The position numbers and the translations under genes were made by a program. Under the pieces are notes generated by a model. The model was not told the origin of the DNA and did no database searches. It saw nothing but the letters and a program-made list of their open reading frames with translations. From an uncultured SAR86 cluster bacterium (lineage in GTDB: Bacteria > Pseudomonadota > Gammaproteobacteria > Magnimaribacterales > D2472), in assembly GCA_902591665.1 (NCBI GenBank), contig CACJBO010000001.1, forward strand, positions 1 to 64,000: a stretch of 64,000 nt of DNA, written 5' to 3'. Below, one piece after another: positions 49,423 to 58,982 of this stretch. Positions within the stretch are counted from its first letter, which is position 1. Every line of letters starts with the position of its first letter.

Positions 49423-51198
49423 CTATTTTGAGCTTAAATTTTTTAATAAAATCTGATCTTCCTCTGACATTACATCCTTTTTCAGGATTATCTGTTGTAG
49501 TTCTCTTTTTTCAGCAGATGTTATTTCCTGCATATTATACTTTTCTTTTAATGTTTCCTGCCTATCTTTTTCAGATTTTGAAATTATATCAATACAATCG
49601 TTAAGCATTTTTTTTGCATTTTCCTCTGATAGTTTTATCTCAGAAACTAATGCTTCTCCAAATAGATTTTTTATTTTTTCATTTTCTATTTGTTCAAAAA
49701 GTATTGAAGGTGATGCTGTTGGATTGTCTTTATAAAAGTTCCTAACATCATGTAAAAATAAAAATCTTGAATCTTTTGCAATTAGATTAAAAGACCTTTC
49801 ACCTGCTAACTTAGGATATTGAATTAAAGCTGTGAAAACTCCCAAAACCGACTTTCTAATGACAGAGGCTGAAACTTTTTTGACAGGCTCTTCTTGTTTT
49901 ACATTTTCTGGGACTATATTAATAACACCGTTAAGTAATTTCCCAAAATCTAAATCACAAATATGCCCAATCTCACTGGTATAAGCCTCTCTTAATGTTG
50001 GATTTACAATTTTATCAACCAGAGGAACTGCAAACTGAGCAACCCTTGACCTTCCTTCAATTGATGAAAGATCGTCTTGTTTCTTGATGGTATCCAAAAA
50101 GTATTCTGAAAAAGTGATAGCTTCATCTGCTAGCTTTAAAAAAGCATCTTTGCCTTTATTTTTTATAAAACTATCTGGATCATCGCCTGGCTTTAAAAAT
50201 ATAAAGCTCATCCGCACATCCTCTCTAAGCAAAGGTAAGGCATTCTCGACTGCTCTCCACGATGCCTTTTGACCGGCCTCATCTCCATCAAACACAACAA
50301 AAATATCATTGGTATAACTTAAAATTTTTCGAAGTTGTTCCGGAGTAAAAGCAGTGCCAGAGGAAGCAATAGCATTTTTAATTCCGTATTGATGCAATCC
50401 AATAACATCCATATAGCCTTCAACTAAAAAAAGAGATTTGGGCCTTTTTTCTATAAGTCTTGCCTCATATAGACCATATAGCTCATATTTTTTCTTGTAT
50501 GTTTTTGTTTCAGGTGAGTTTAAATATTTTGCCTGATTGTCTTTATCAGCAATCAACCTGCCTCCAAAAGCTATATGCTCTCCTTTAATATTTCTTATTG
50601 GAAACATTAATCTATCCCTGAAACGATCGTACATCTCCCCGTTATCATTAGTACCAAAAAGACCAGAATCTTCTAAATCATTTTGATCATATTGTGGAGA
50701 CAAGATGCTATGGAGAGATGGATTTTTTTCCATTGAATAGCCTAACTCAAAAAATTTTGCAGTTTCGCCACTTATTCCTCTGGCTTTTAAATAATCAACT
50801 GCATTTTTTCCTTTTGGTCCTTTTAGTTGGTCTTTAAAAATTTCAGTTGCCTTGGCATTTATGCCAATAGCATCTGATATATCTACTGGCTTTTCTTGTT
50901 TCGGCACCTCCATTCCGACAGAAGCAGCTAATAATTCAACTGATTCCATAAAATCAATACCATCATATTCTCTTAAAAAGTTGATAGCATTCCCTGAAGC
51001 TTTGCAGGCAAAACAATGGTAGGAACCCGTTTCTTCATATACTACAAATGATGGTGTTTTCTCATTACCATCTCCATGAAAAGGACATTTAGCTTTATAT
51101 CGACCCCCAGATCGTTCAAGCTGGACTCTTCTATTTATAATATCAACAATACTTACCGTAGAAAGCAGTCGGTCAATAAAGCTTGATGGTATAGACAT
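49423..51198 (-). CDS. dnaG: DNA primase
   Basis: Makes RNA primers at the replication fork. 591 residues: zinc-binding CHC2 domain with C38, H41, C62 and C65 (KCPFHGDG ... YHCFACKASG), the catalytic core with LMFPIRN and the TOPRIM motifs LVEGYMDV and IFVVFDGDEAGQKA, then a DnaB-binding C-terminal domain (from about 430). It starts 2 bp after the ruvX stop. rpsU, which normally stands before dnaG, is absent; the gene instead sits behind gshB-tonB-ruvX. Confidence 0.97.
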   Translation of the reverse strand: MSIPSSFIDRLLSTVSIVDIINRRVQLERSGGRYKAKCPFHGDGNEKTPSFVVYEETGSYHCFACKASGNAINFLREYDGIDFMESVELLAASVGMEVPKQEKPVDISDAIGINAKATEIFKDQLKGPKGKNAVDYLKARGISGETAKFFELGYSMEKNPSLHSILSPQYDQNDLEDSGLFGTNDNGEMYDRFRDRLMFPIRNIKGEHIAFGGRLIADKDNQAKYLNSPETKTYKKKYELYGLYEARLIEKRPKSLFLVEGYMDVIGLHQYGIKNAIASSGTAFTPEQLRKILSYTNDIFVVFDGDEAGQKASWRAVENALPLLREDVRMSFIFLKPGDDPDSFIKNKGKDAFLKLADEAITFSEYFLDTIKKQDDLSSIEGRSRVAQFAVPLVDKIVNPTLREAYTSEIGHICDLDFGKLLNGVINIVPENVKQEEPVKKVSASVIRKSVLGVFTALIQYPKLAGERSFNLIAKDSRFLFLHDVRNFYKDNPTASPSILFEQIENEKIKNLFGEALVSEIKLSEENAKKMLNDCIDIISKSEKDRQETLKEKYNMQEITSAEKRELQQIILKKDVMSEEDQILLKNLSSK

Positions 51199-51200
51199 AT

Positions 51201-51590
51201 TTAATTTTCACTCAGCCAATTATCAATTAGTATTTTTGCAGCCTGTGCATCTACTAGATCGGTTTTTAATTCTATAAGATTTTGTCTTGCTTCAAAACTT
51301 GTTAATCTTTCGTCTACGTATTCACACGGGATATTGGTGATTTTTTTTAATTTTTTAAAAAAAATATCAACCTCCTTCATCATATCACTATCTGTTCCAT
51401 CCATATTTAAAGGTTTTCCAACAAGAATAAGTTCAGGCCTCCACTCTTCGACTATAGACTGAATACTATTCCAGTTTATTTTGTTATTTTTATTAAAAAT
51501 AATCTCAAGAGGTGATGAGGTTCTAGTTTTTGTCTGACCCACTGCGACACCAATCTTTTTTACACCAAAATCAAAGGATACGATTTGCAT
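51201..51590 (-). CDS. ruvX: RuvX/YqgF pre-16S rRNA nuclease family
   Basis: 129 residues of the YqgF RNase H-like fold: FDFGVKKIGVAVGQ at 5-18, LVGKPLNMDGTDSDM, the acidic YVDERLTSFEA and DAQAAKILID. The protein processes the 5' end of 16S rRNA in E. coli and was first described as a putative Holliday resolvase. I start at ATG 51590, which shares its A with the tonB TAA; an earlier in-frame start at 51611 would push the gene 21 bp into tonB. It is co-transcribed with tonB above and dnaG below. yqgE, its usual neighbour, is absent. Confidence 0.93.
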   Translation of the reverse strand: MQIVSFDFGVKKIGVAVGQTKTRTSSPLEIIFNKNNKINWNSIQSIVEEWRPELILVGKPLNMDGTDSDMMKEVDIFFKKLKKITNIPCEYVDERLTSFEARQNLIELKTDLVDAQAAKILIDNWLSEN

Positions 51591-52216
51591 TATCTTGGGG
51601 TGAAATTCCAATCTCTAATTATTTCTAGAATGCCGTACTCATTTATCATCTTTGGATCAAATGGAGCAAAGGGAGCTGCTTTTTCAAGAATGTCTATTGC
51701 CATTTTATCGACATAAGTATTTCCCGAAGAGATTAAGATTTCTGATTTTATAAGATTTCCAAAAGAATCTATTGTTGCCATTACCTGAACCTTGCTATTT
51801 GTATATTCAATATCATTTGCAGCTATTAGCTCATCGCCAATAGATTCGATTTCCCTTTGCCATAAATTTAAATACATTGCTTCTTCATTAGTAACAGTAG
51901 AGTTTGCTTGTAGTTTTTTTACCTTTTGAGCTTGATATATTTTTCTTTCTACTTTTTTTGTAAAGGTGCCCTCTTTGGAACTATTTGATTTAAAAGTATT
52001 GTTTACAGATTCATTTAATTCACCAATAGAGTCCTGAGAAGAATTTGCAAATTTAACATTAATAATTGGCGATTCATCTATAAGTGGTATTTTATAAAAA
52101 GTGGTAAATGTAACTCCAAAAATAAGTACTGTATGAAAAAATATAGACAATAAAAAAGATTTATTGAGTGTTAAAGACCTTTTACTAACTCTTTGATTTG
52201 CTGATATCGAACTCAT
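51590..52216 (-). CDS. tonB: TonB-like energy transducer
   Basis: 208 residues. A cytoplasmic basic start, one membrane anchor (about 20-42, FLLSIFFHTVLIFGVTFTTF), a periplasmic spacer without the usual Pro-rich repeats, and a C-terminal TonB domain (about 120-207) with VMATIDSFGNLIKSEILISSGNTYVDKMAID and the final YG-type strand. TonB couples ExbBD and the proton motive force to outer-membrane receptors such as the one at 26601. ExbB/ExbD are not here. The ATG overlaps the gshB stop by 4 bp; gshB-tonB-ruvX order is known in Pseudomonas. The lack of Pro repeats is unusual but seen in other small TonB proteins. Confidence 0.85.
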   Translation of the reverse strand: MSSISANQRVSKRSLTLNKSFLLSIFFHTVLIFGVTFTTFYKIPLIDESPIINVKFANSSQDSIGELNESVNNTFKSNSSKEGTFTKKVERKIYQAQKVKKLQANSTVTNEEAMYLNLWQREIESIGDELIAANDIEYTNSKVQVMATIDSFGNLIKSEILISSGNTYVDKMAIDILEKAAPFAPFDPKMINEYGILEIIRDWNFTPR

Positions 52217-53139
52217 AGTTTAGAAAAATATTCTTGTATAGGATTCTTACCAGATTGATTATATATTTCTCTAGCGCATGTAGGGCTTGTTATATTAATT
52301 TCAGTTAAATAGTCACCAATCATATCTATGCCAGCAAAATTTATTCCTTTAGAGACAAGAAATTTTCCAACAATCTCTGCTACATTTTTTTGTCTTTCAT
52401 TAATATCCTTCACAACACCCCTGCCACCAGCTGCTAAATTACCTTTAAAGCTATCACCCTGGGGTATTCTTGCTAAAGTCTTTTCAAAAGGTTTTCCATG
52501 AATAATTAGGATTCTAAAATCTCCTTGATAGATTTCAGGTATGAATTCTTGTACTACAATCTGAGTAGTTTCATCTTCTGTCATATCCAATAAAATATCC
52601 AAGTTTTCCTCTTCCATATCCTCCATCTTAAAAATAGATTCACCGCCCATACCATCCAAAGGTTTAACAACTATAGTTTCATGATTAGCTTGAAAATTAA
52701 TTACTTTTTCAAGATTTGATGTAACCAATGTTCTAGGAATAAAGTCTTCGAAATGAAGTGCAAATACTTTTTCATTGAATTCTTTTATAGAGTTTGGCTT
52801 ATTAAATATGTTGGCTCCTTGGGTCTCTGCAAGACCTAATAAATGAAGAGCATTAACGTAATCAATATCAACTGGGGGATCTTTTCTCATAAAAGTATAC
52901 AGAAATTCCGAAACCTGAATTCGTTCTTTTCTGATTCCTTCAACTTGACTTGTTCCAATCTCAATTATGTTACGAGCATCAACATAAACATAACCCTCAT
53001 CAACATAAAGGTGCTTCATTTCTGCTTGATAAACCTTATATCCAAGAGAGATAGCCTCTTCCATCATAAAGATAGATGTATCTTTACTAGGCTTTAGTTC
53101 TTTCATCGGGTCTGTGATGAAGAGTACTTTTTTAGTCAT
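52213..53139 (-). CDS. gshB: Glutathione synthetase
   Basis: ATP-grasp ligase that joins gamma-glutamylcysteine and glycine. 308 residues, the E. coli length. It has the N-terminal LFITDPMKELKPSKDTS, the FMRKDPPVD motif, the grasp loop VVKPLDGMGGESIF, QEFIPEIYQGDFRIL, and NITSPTCAREI near the end. It follows rsmE by 2 bp and overlaps tonB. Glutathione fits the katG/oxyR stress genes and the two GST-type genes of this window. Confidence 0.97.
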   Translation of the reverse strand: MTKKVLFITDPMKELKPSKDTSIFMMEEAISLGYKVYQAEMKHLYVDEGYVYVDARNIIEIGTSQVEGIRKERIQVSEFLYTFMRKDPPVDIDYVNALHLLGLAETQGANIFNKPNSIKEFNEKVFALHFEDFIPRTLVTSNLEKVINFQANHETIVVKPLDGMGGESIFKMEDMEEENLDILLDMTEDETTQIVVQEFIPEIYQGDFRILIIHGKPFEKTLARIPQGDSFKGNLAAGGRGVVKDINERQKNVAEIVGKFLVSKGINFAGIDMIGDYLTEINITSPTCAREIYNQSGKNPIQEYFSKL

Positions 53140-53141
53140 TA

Positions 53142-53870
53142 TTAAATCTTATCAAAATGGTTTTGAAATAATGATGCTATCACAAGAGGCGCTGTTTCTG
53201 CTCTTAGAATATTTTTTGATAGCAGTTTAAAGCTAAAATCTTTTTCATACATGTGATTGATCTCAGATTCTGAGAATCCAGACTCTGCTCCAGTTATTAC
53301 AAAAATATTATTTGATTCAACCAAACTAACATCAAAATTATCATTTGCCTCCACATCAAATACATATGTTGTACTTTGATCAAGTTTTTTTGTAGCGTCG
53401 CTAAGTGAAGATACAAAACTAGTAATTGGTAAAAAATTTGTACCGCATTGCTTGCACGCTGAAATAATAACTTCTTCAGATTTGCTATAAATCTTTGATA
53501 AATCTTTTTTTGCAATACTTTGATCAATTAAATCAGGCTTATAAAAAATAAACTCTGTAGCTCCAATTTCGCATAGCTTCTGAATCATAAAATGAAAATT
53601 TTCTTTCTTAATAAATGGCAGTACGAAACCAAGTCTATTAGTTGCAGGTTTGTCTGTTTTTATGTCAGAAACCCTTTGAAGAGAAGCTGAAGATCTATTT
53701 GATTCTAATATCTTACAAATTGCTGAAGAGCCATGACCATCAAATACTTCAACTTCGTCATTAATAGCCAGTCTGAGCACTTTTGTTAAGTGCAATGATT
53801 GAACCTGATCTATTTTAAAGACACTATTTGTTTCTGATACTGATTTACAATATATTCTATGGATTCTCAC
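53142..53870 (-). CDS. rsmE: 16S rRNA m3U1498 methyltransferase
   Basis: SPOUT methyltransferase that modifies U1498 of 16S rRNA. 242 residues. The N-terminal PUA-like part contains QSLHLTKVLRLAINDEVEVFDGHG; the SPOUT knot near the end has ITGAESGFSESEI and LLSKNILRAETAPLVIASL, the SAM-binding motif of the family. It is the first gene of the leftward series rsmE-gshB-tonB-ruvX-dnaG-rpoD, and is divergent from the histidine-phosphatase gene over 30 bp, a space that must hold both promoters. Confidence 0.95.
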   Translation of the reverse strand: MRIHRIYCKSVSETNSVFKIDQVQSLHLTKVLRLAINDEVEVFDGHGSSAICKILESNRSSASLQRVSDIKTDKPATNRLGFVLPFIKKENFHFMIQKLCEIGATEFIFYKPDLIDQSIAKKDLSKIYSKSEEVIISACKQCGTNFLPITSFVSSLSDATKKLDQSTTYVFDVEANDNFDVSLVESNNIFVITGAESGFSESEINHMYEKDFSFKLLSKNILRAETAPLVIASLFQNHFDKI

Positions 53871-53900
53871 AATATCATTATAGCTATAGGTTGAATATAA

Positions 53901-54464
53901 ATGTCAGAGATAAATCTTTTATTAGTCCGGCATGGAGAAGCTGCAGAAAGCTGGGGCAAGCATCCAGACCCTGGTTTAAGCGAATTAGGAATAAAACAAT
54001 CAGCTTCATTGGTTAATAATAAAATGCTTGAGTTACTAGATTCTTATAGTTTTGTTTCAAGCCCAAAATTAAGAGCAAAAATGACAGCAGAACCATTGAT
54101 TAAGAAATTTAATAAGGAGTTGATAATAAATGATGCATACTCCGAGATACCATCAGATGATATTGATAATTCTCAAAAAAAAGCTTGGCTTACAGATTTG
54201 ATGAATACCGACATCAGAGATTTACCTGATTTTGTAGTGAATTGGAGAAATAACATTATCAAACATTCACTTGGCGTTTCGAAAAATACAATTATATTTA
54301 CCCATTTCATGGTTATTAATGCCTTAGTAAGTTCGCTTCTTCAAAAGAGTGCGCTCATGTATTTCTACCCTAATTACGTATCCGTAACTAAAATTACTTT
54401 TGAAAATAAAGAGGTTAAAAGCATCTCTCTAGGTGATGAGAAAAAAACTATAATAAATCTTTAA
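53901..54464 (+). CDS. sixA: SixA-like histidine phosphatase
   Basis: 187 residues of the phosphoglycerate-mutase fold: the catalytic LVRHGEAAESWGKHPDPGLSELG at the start, SSPKLRAKMTAEPL, an acidic ENDAYSEIP-type loop, and the second catalytic histidine in IIFTHFMVINALVSSL. In size and simplicity it resembles SixA, which dephosphorylates phosphohistidine, though general broad-specificity phosphatases share the motifs. It lies 67 bp before fis on the same strand. Confidence 0.75.
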   Translation: MSEINLLLVRHGEAAESWGKHPDPGLSELGIKQSASLVNNKMLELLDSYSFVSSPKLRAKMTAEPLIKKFNKELIINDAYSEIPSDDIDNSQKKAWLTDLMNTDIRDLPDFVVNWRNNIIKHSLGVSKNTIIFTHFMVINALVSSLLQKSALMYFYPNYVSVTKITFENKEVKSISLGDEKKTIINL

Positions 54465-54531
54465 AAATCTATTGAGCAATTTTTAAACAACTGTAAACTG
54501 ATATTTCTTATTATTAATTTAAAAAATTCAT

Positions 54532-54798
54532 TTGGGAAATAAAAAAAAATCATTTGATAGCTATTCTAAAAAACCACTGAAGGATGAGGTTAGAAAAGCT
54601 ATGAAAAGATATTTTGCACAACTAGATCAAAAAAATATGCCCATCGATGTCTATCAACTTGTACTTAATGAGGTTGAGCCCCCACTTTTAGATGCGGTGA
54701 TGAAATTTGCTAATAATAATCAATCCAAGGCTGCAAGAATTCTTGGAATGAATAGAACAACCCTTAGAACAAAATTAAAAAAATATAATATTAAATAA
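54532..54798 (+). CDS. fis: Nucleoid protein and regulator Fis
   Basis: 88 residues. The C-terminal helix-turn-helix NNNQSKAARILGMNRTTLRTKLKKYNIK is nearly that of E. coli Fis, and PLKDEVRKAMKRYFAQLD matches its N-terminal part. The start is TTG 54532; the first ATG would remove a conserved helix, so TTG is my choice. Fis bends DNA and activates rRNA and other growth genes. It shares one base with the purH start. fis-purH-purD is the Pseudomonas order (E. coli has dusB-fis). Confidence 0.94.
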   Translation: MGNKKKSFDSYSKKPLKDEVRKAMKRYFAQLDQKNMPIDVYQLVLNEVEPPLLDAVMKFANNNQSKAARILGMNRTTLRTKLKKYNIK

Positions 54799-56339
54799 TG
54801 CATTCAATAAAGCCAAAAACAGCTCTTATAAGTCTCTCAGATAAATCAGGTCTAGAAGAACTAGTTAAATTTCTAGTCTCAAAAGAAGTAAAAATGCTTT
54901 CTACAGGCGGGACCTTCAAAGCGATAAAAGAAATTACATCTGAAGTTGTTGAGGTTTCTGACTTTACTGGATTTGAAGAGATGATGGATGGAAGAGTTAA
55001 AACTTTGCATCCAAAGATTCATGCAGGGATTCTTGCAAGACGCGATCAAGACATGGAAATACTTCAACAAAGAGGTTACGAGACAATTGATTTAGTAGTA
55101 GTCAATCTCTACCCATTTAAAGAAACAATCGCCCAAGATTGTTCTTTTGATGAGGCAATTGAAAAAATAGATATTGGCGGTCCAACCATGATTAGATCAG
55201 CTGCAAAAAATTTTAAAGACGTTGCTGTTGTATCAAACCCTTCTGATTATTCGAGACTAATTGAAGAATGGGAAAATGGCGATGGCATTTCATATGATTT
55301 TAGAAAAGAATTATCTCAAAAAGTATTTGAGACAATGGCCGACTACAATCTTTCTATTTCAAATTATCTAAAAGAAGAAACTGATAACTTAATACCGAAT
55401 TATAGTTTTGAGAAAAGTTCACCTTTAAGATATGGCGAAAATCCTCATCAAACAGCAAATCTCTTTACCTTCTCTGATCTTGAACATAAAAATATTGCCA
55501 ATGCAGATATTTTGCAAGGCAAAGAATTATCCTATAACAATATAGTGGACGCTGATGCGGCATGGGAGTGTGTTAGAGCATTTGATGATCCTGCATGCGT
55601 AATTGTTAAACATGCAAATCCCTGTGGAGTGGCAGAATCAGATGATATCTATGATGCCTATGATTTAGCATTTAAAACAGATCCAACATCAGCATTTGGT
55701 GGAATCATTGCTTTAAATAGAACATTAGATACAAAAACGGCTAAAGAAATAAATTCTAGGCAATTTGTTGAAGTTATTTTGGCAACTGATTACGAAGAAG
55801 GTGCATTGGCTGAATTTGCTAAAAAGAAAAATGTCAGAGTTCTAAGAGTAGATCTTGAGCAAGACAATCCCTATCCCGGAATGATTAAAAAAGTATCTGG
55901 AGGAATTTTAATTCAGTCAGATGATAATTATGTCGTGCCGAAAGAAGACTTGAAATGCGTAACAAAAAGAGAGCCAACACGAGAAGAATTAGATGATTTA
56001 ATGTTTGCTTGGAGGGTTGCCAAGTTTGTTAAAAGTAATGCCATAGTTTATGTAAAAAATCGACAAACAATAGGTATCGGTGCTGGCCAAATGAGCAGAG
56101 TTATTAGTGCTGATATTGCAAACTTAAAAGCCAAAGAAGAAGGGTTAGAGGTTAAAGGTGCTTCTATGGCTTCTGATGCATTTTTTCCCTTTAGAGATGG
56201 CATAGATAAAGCTGCTTCAAGTGGAATCTCTTCAATAATTCAACCAGGCGGATCAATCAGAGATGATGAAGTGATTGCAGCCGCAAATGAGAATGATATT
56301 GCGATGGTTTTCACAAGCACAAGACACTTCAGGCACTGA
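54798..56339 (+). CDS. purH: Bifunctional AICAR transformylase/IMP cyclohydrolase
   Basis: Last two steps of IMP synthesis. 513 residues: the MGS-like cyclohydrolase domain (1 to about 190, ALISLSDKSGLEELVKFL, STGGTFKAIKE, MMDGRVKTLHPKIHAGIL), then the transformylase domain with LRYGENPHQ, CVIVKHANPCGVAE, AFGGIIALN, GAGQMSRV and SDAFFPF. It begins in the fis stop (TAATG) and ends in the purD start (TGATG), so the three genes are translationally linked. Confidence 0.98.
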   Translation: MHSIKPKTALISLSDKSGLEELVKFLVSKEVKMLSTGGTFKAIKEITSEVVEVSDFTGFEEMMDGRVKTLHPKIHAGILARRDQDMEILQQRGYETIDLVVVNLYPFKETIAQDCSFDEAIEKIDIGGPTMIRSAAKNFKDVAVVSNPSDYSRLIEEWENGDGISYDFRKELSQKVFETMADYNLSISNYLKEETDNLIPNYSFEKSSPLRYGENPHQTANLFTFSDLEHKNIANADILQGKELSYNNIVDADAAWECVRAFDDPACVIVKHANPCGVAESDDIYDAYDLAFKTDPTSAFGGIIALNRTLDTKTAKEINSRQFVEVILATDYEEGALAEFAKKKNVRVLRVDLEQDNPYPGMIKKVSGGILIQSDDNYVVPKEDLKCVTKREPTREELDDLMFAWRVAKFVKSNAIVYVKNRQTIGIGAGQMSRVISADIANLKAKEEGLEVKGASMASDAFFPFRDGIDKAASSGISSIIQPGGSIRDDEVIAAANENDIAMVFTSTRHFRH

Positions 56340-57610
56340 TGAAAGTTTTAGTCATTGGCTCAGGTGGAAGAGAACATGCTCTAGCATGGAAGTCCTCTCA
56401 AGATGACGCAGTGACCAAAGTTTTTGTTTGTCCGGGTAATGCTGGGACAGCGTTAGAGGAAAAGTTAGAAAATATTTCGTTAAATTTAAATAACTTTGAG
56501 GAAATAGCAGATTTTTGCAAGAACGAGAATATTGCTCTTGTAATTATTGGTCCTGAACAGCCACTTGTTATGGGCATGACTGATTTTCTTCAAGCTAAAG
56601 ATATTAATACTTTTGGTCCCTCTGAAGCTGCTGCTCAACTTGAAGGCTCAAAAACTTTTTCAAAAGATTTCTTTGTAAAGTACGGAATACCAACAGCAGG
56701 CTATGCAGCTTTTGATTCTTTTGATGAAGCACTTATGCACCTTGATAAAATTGAATTTCCAACTGTTGTTAAGGCTGATGGTCTAGCAGCCGGTAAAGGT
56801 GTGATTATTTGCAAAACAAAGAATGAAGCCGTCAATGCTCTTGAAAGTATCTTTAAAGATCAAGCATTCGGAGAGGCTGGAAGTAGCGTTGTGATAGAAG
56901 ATTTTTTAGAAGGAGAAGAAGCTAGCTTCATAGCTGTTGTAAGCAAGGATAAAATTATTCCTCTAGCAACAAGTCAAGATCATAAAGCTGTAGGTGAAGG
57001 TGATGTTGGGCTTAATACGGGTGGTATGGGTGCATACTCACCAGCTCCAATAGTGGATGAAAACATTCATCAAAAAATTATTGACGAGGTTATGACCCCA
57101 ACAATGCATGGTCTTATTTCTGAAGGATCACCCTACTTGGGATTTCTATATGCAGGCTTGATGATTAAAGATGGTGAAATAAAAGTTTTAGAATTCAACT
57201 GTAGATTTGGAGATCCAGAAACTCAACCAATTCTATTAAGACTTAAATCAAGTTTGGTAGAACTTTGTTTGGCTGCTATAAATGATGAACTTGAATCTCA
57301 TGAGATTGGATGGACTGAAAAACATTCTTGTGGCGTCGTAATTGCATCACAAGGCTATCCTGAAAGTTATGAATCTAATAAATTAGTTTCACTTCCAAAT
57401 AACTGTGGGGGTGAAATAAAACTATTTCATGCTGGAACTAAACTTTCCAGTAATAATGAAGTTTTGACCTCTGGGGGCAGAGTTTTCTGTGCAACAGCTC
57501 TAGGCGATAACTTGAAGGAGGCACAAGCTAAAGCATATAATCTCGTTGAACAAGTATCCTTTGAGGGTGCTTTTTACAGAAGAGATATTGGTTTTAAAGG
57601 AATTAAATGA
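56339..57610 (+). CDS. purD: Phosphoribosylamine-glycine ligase
   Basis: ATP-grasp enzyme of the second step of purine synthesis. 423 residues: VIGSGGREHALAWK at the start, GPEQPLVMG, PTVVKADGLAAGKGVIICK, the TSQDHKAVGEGDVGLNTGGMGAYSPAP loop, and LEFNCRFGDPETQ. It shares one base with purH and overlaps coq7 by 4 bp. The order purH-purD-coq7 suggests coq7 is expressed from the fis/pur promoter. Confidence 0.98.
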   Translation: MKVLVIGSGGREHALAWKSSQDDAVTKVFVCPGNAGTALEEKLENISLNLNNFEEIADFCKNENIALVIIGPEQPLVMGMTDFLQAKDINTFGPSEAAAQLEGSKTFSKDFFVKYGIPTAGYAAFDSFDEALMHLDKIEFPTVVKADGLAAGKGVIICKTKNEAVNALESIFKDQAFGEAGSSVVIEDFLEGEEASFIAVVSKDKIIPLATSQDHKAVGEGDVGLNTGGMGAYSPAPIVDENIHQKIIDEVMTPTMHGLISEGSPYLGFLYAGLMIKDGEIKVLEFNCRFGDPETQPILLRLKSSLVELCLAAINDELESHEIGWTEKHSCGVVIASQGYPESYESNKLVSLPNNCGGEIKLFHAGTKLSSNNEVLTSGGRVFCATALGDNLKEAQAKAYNLVEQVSFEGAFYRRDIGFKGIK

Positions 57611-58242
57611 GCATAATAAATAACATTGTTAATGAATTTGATATTGCCTTAAAAACATTATCCAACAAAAAATCAGGCACTGGACGAGCTTATCCTGCGG
57701 ATTCGATTCAAGATAATACCGAGAGCCTTTCCCAAAAAGAAAAAGATTTATCAATACAAATGATGAGGGTGAACCTTGCTGGAGAGGTAGCTGCACAAGC
57801 TTTATACAGAGGACAAGCACTTGTTTGCAAAGATCAAAAGATAAAAGAGCATTTAATTGAGGCTGGAGAGGAAGAAACAGATCATCTGGTGTGGTGTAAA
57901 AAAAGATTGGATGAACTTGATGGCAAAGAATCAATATTTAACCCATTGTGGTATGCAGGTTCTTTTGCAATAGGTGCAATTTTTGGAAGATATGGAGAAA
58001 AAGTTAGTCTGGGTTTTGTTGAAGAAACTGAAAAGCAAGTAGTGGTACATTTGGACAAACATCTCAATAAAATATCTTCAAAAGACAAAGAAACAATTGA
58101 AATTCTTCAAACCATGAGAGCTGATGAAGATGCTCATGCCCAACAAGCTGTTGAGAACGGTGGAGAAGAATTAGAGATACCTACAAAAAAGATTATGAAA
58201 TATACCGCCAAGGTAATGACATCAACAAGCGCACACATCTAG
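57607..58242 (+). CDS. coq7: Coq7-type 2-polyprenyl-3-methyl-6-methoxy-1,4-benzoquinone hydroxylase
   Basis: Diiron monooxygenase of ubiquinone synthesis (the Coq7 type used by Pseudomonas instead of UbiF). 211 residues. The carboxylate-bridged diiron ligands are visible as NLAGEVAAQALYRGQ, AGEEETDHLVWC, FVEETEKQVVVHL and RADEDAHAQQA, in the family's order. It starts in the purD stop (ATGA). Presence implies aerobic ubiquinone use. The next gene begins 5 bp later and may share the transcript. Confidence 0.95.
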   Translation: MSIINNIVNEFDIALKTLSNKKSGTGRAYPADSIQDNTESLSQKEKDLSIQMMRVNLAGEVAAQALYRGQALVCKDQKIKEHLIEAGEEETDHLVWCKKRLDELDGKESIFNPLWYAGSFAIGAIFGRYGEKVSLGFVEETEKQVVVHLDKHLNKISSKDKETIEILQTMRADEDAHAQQAVENGGEELEIPTKKIMKYTAKVMTSTSAHI

Positions 58243-58247
58243 CTCAA

Positions 58248-58979
58248 ATGAAAAATATAGTTTTGCCTTTATTATTAATAACAGCAAATATCTATTCACA
58301 ACCCATAGTAAACATAGAAAATCTAAGATATTCTGGCGAAATTGGAGTATTTAAATCAGCCGGCATTTCATTTAATGGCTCAAGAGGCAATGAAGATAGA
58401 GATGATTACAGCCTAAATTTTACCTATGTTAACAACAACGAAATAGTTGAGTCTCTATTTACAGCAAGTAAATCTGAAAGAACAAAAGATGACATAATTG
58501 AAGATGAATCATCATTTTTTCATGGAAGGTTGTTATTTAAATCAGAAAAAAATAATAATTTAGAAACTTATATTCAATCAAGCAGGAATCCTTTTCAATC
58601 ATATAAAGAAAGAAATTTAGTTGGTTTAGGGTATAGGTTCAGCATCAGCAAAGATCAAAAAATTGGTCTTAGTATTATGCATGAAGATGAACAAAGCCTT
58701 GGCGGAACTACTAAACAAGTTGAAAGATTAAATCTGTATTTCAGCAGAGTTTTTGCACTTGAAGGAAAGAACTCACTTTCAGCATCTTTCTTTTATCAGC
58801 CATCAATTAAAGATATAGATTCAGATTACAAAGCATCTGGTTTGATGACGCTAAATCTACCTATATCTGAAAACTTTTCTCTTGATGTTCAATTATCATC
58901 TTCTGTTGATAATGACCCTCCTGATTTATCAAAAAAATCTAATCACTCATTCTCAACAAATTTTAGATACAAATTTTAA
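58248..58979 (+). CDS. Predicted outer-membrane beta-barrel, DUF481-like
   Basis: 243 residues. A signal peptide (about 1-17, NIVLPLLLITANIYS) and then repeated amphipathic strands about 10 residues long, with glycines and aromatic ends (NLVGLGYRFSISKDQKIGLS, RLNLYFSRVFALEG), and a C-terminal strand ending in RYKF. That is the build of a small outer-membrane barrel of the DUF481/YdiY kind. I cannot name a substrate. It sits 5 bp after coq7, and its stop is 3 bp from the convergent helicase gene. Confidence 0.6.
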   Translation: MKNIVLPLLLITANIYSQPIVNIENLRYSGEIGVFKSAGISFNGSRGNEDRDDYSLNFTYVNNNEIVESLFTASKSERTKDDIIEDESSFFHGRLLFKSEKNNNLETYIQSSRNPFQSYKERNLVGLGYRFSISKDQKIGLSIMHEDEQSLGGTTKQVERLNLYFSRVFALEGKNSLSASFFYQPSIKDIDSDYKASGLMTLNLPISENFSLDVQLSSSVDNDPPDLSKKSNHSFSTNFRYKF

Positions 58980-58982
58980 TTA

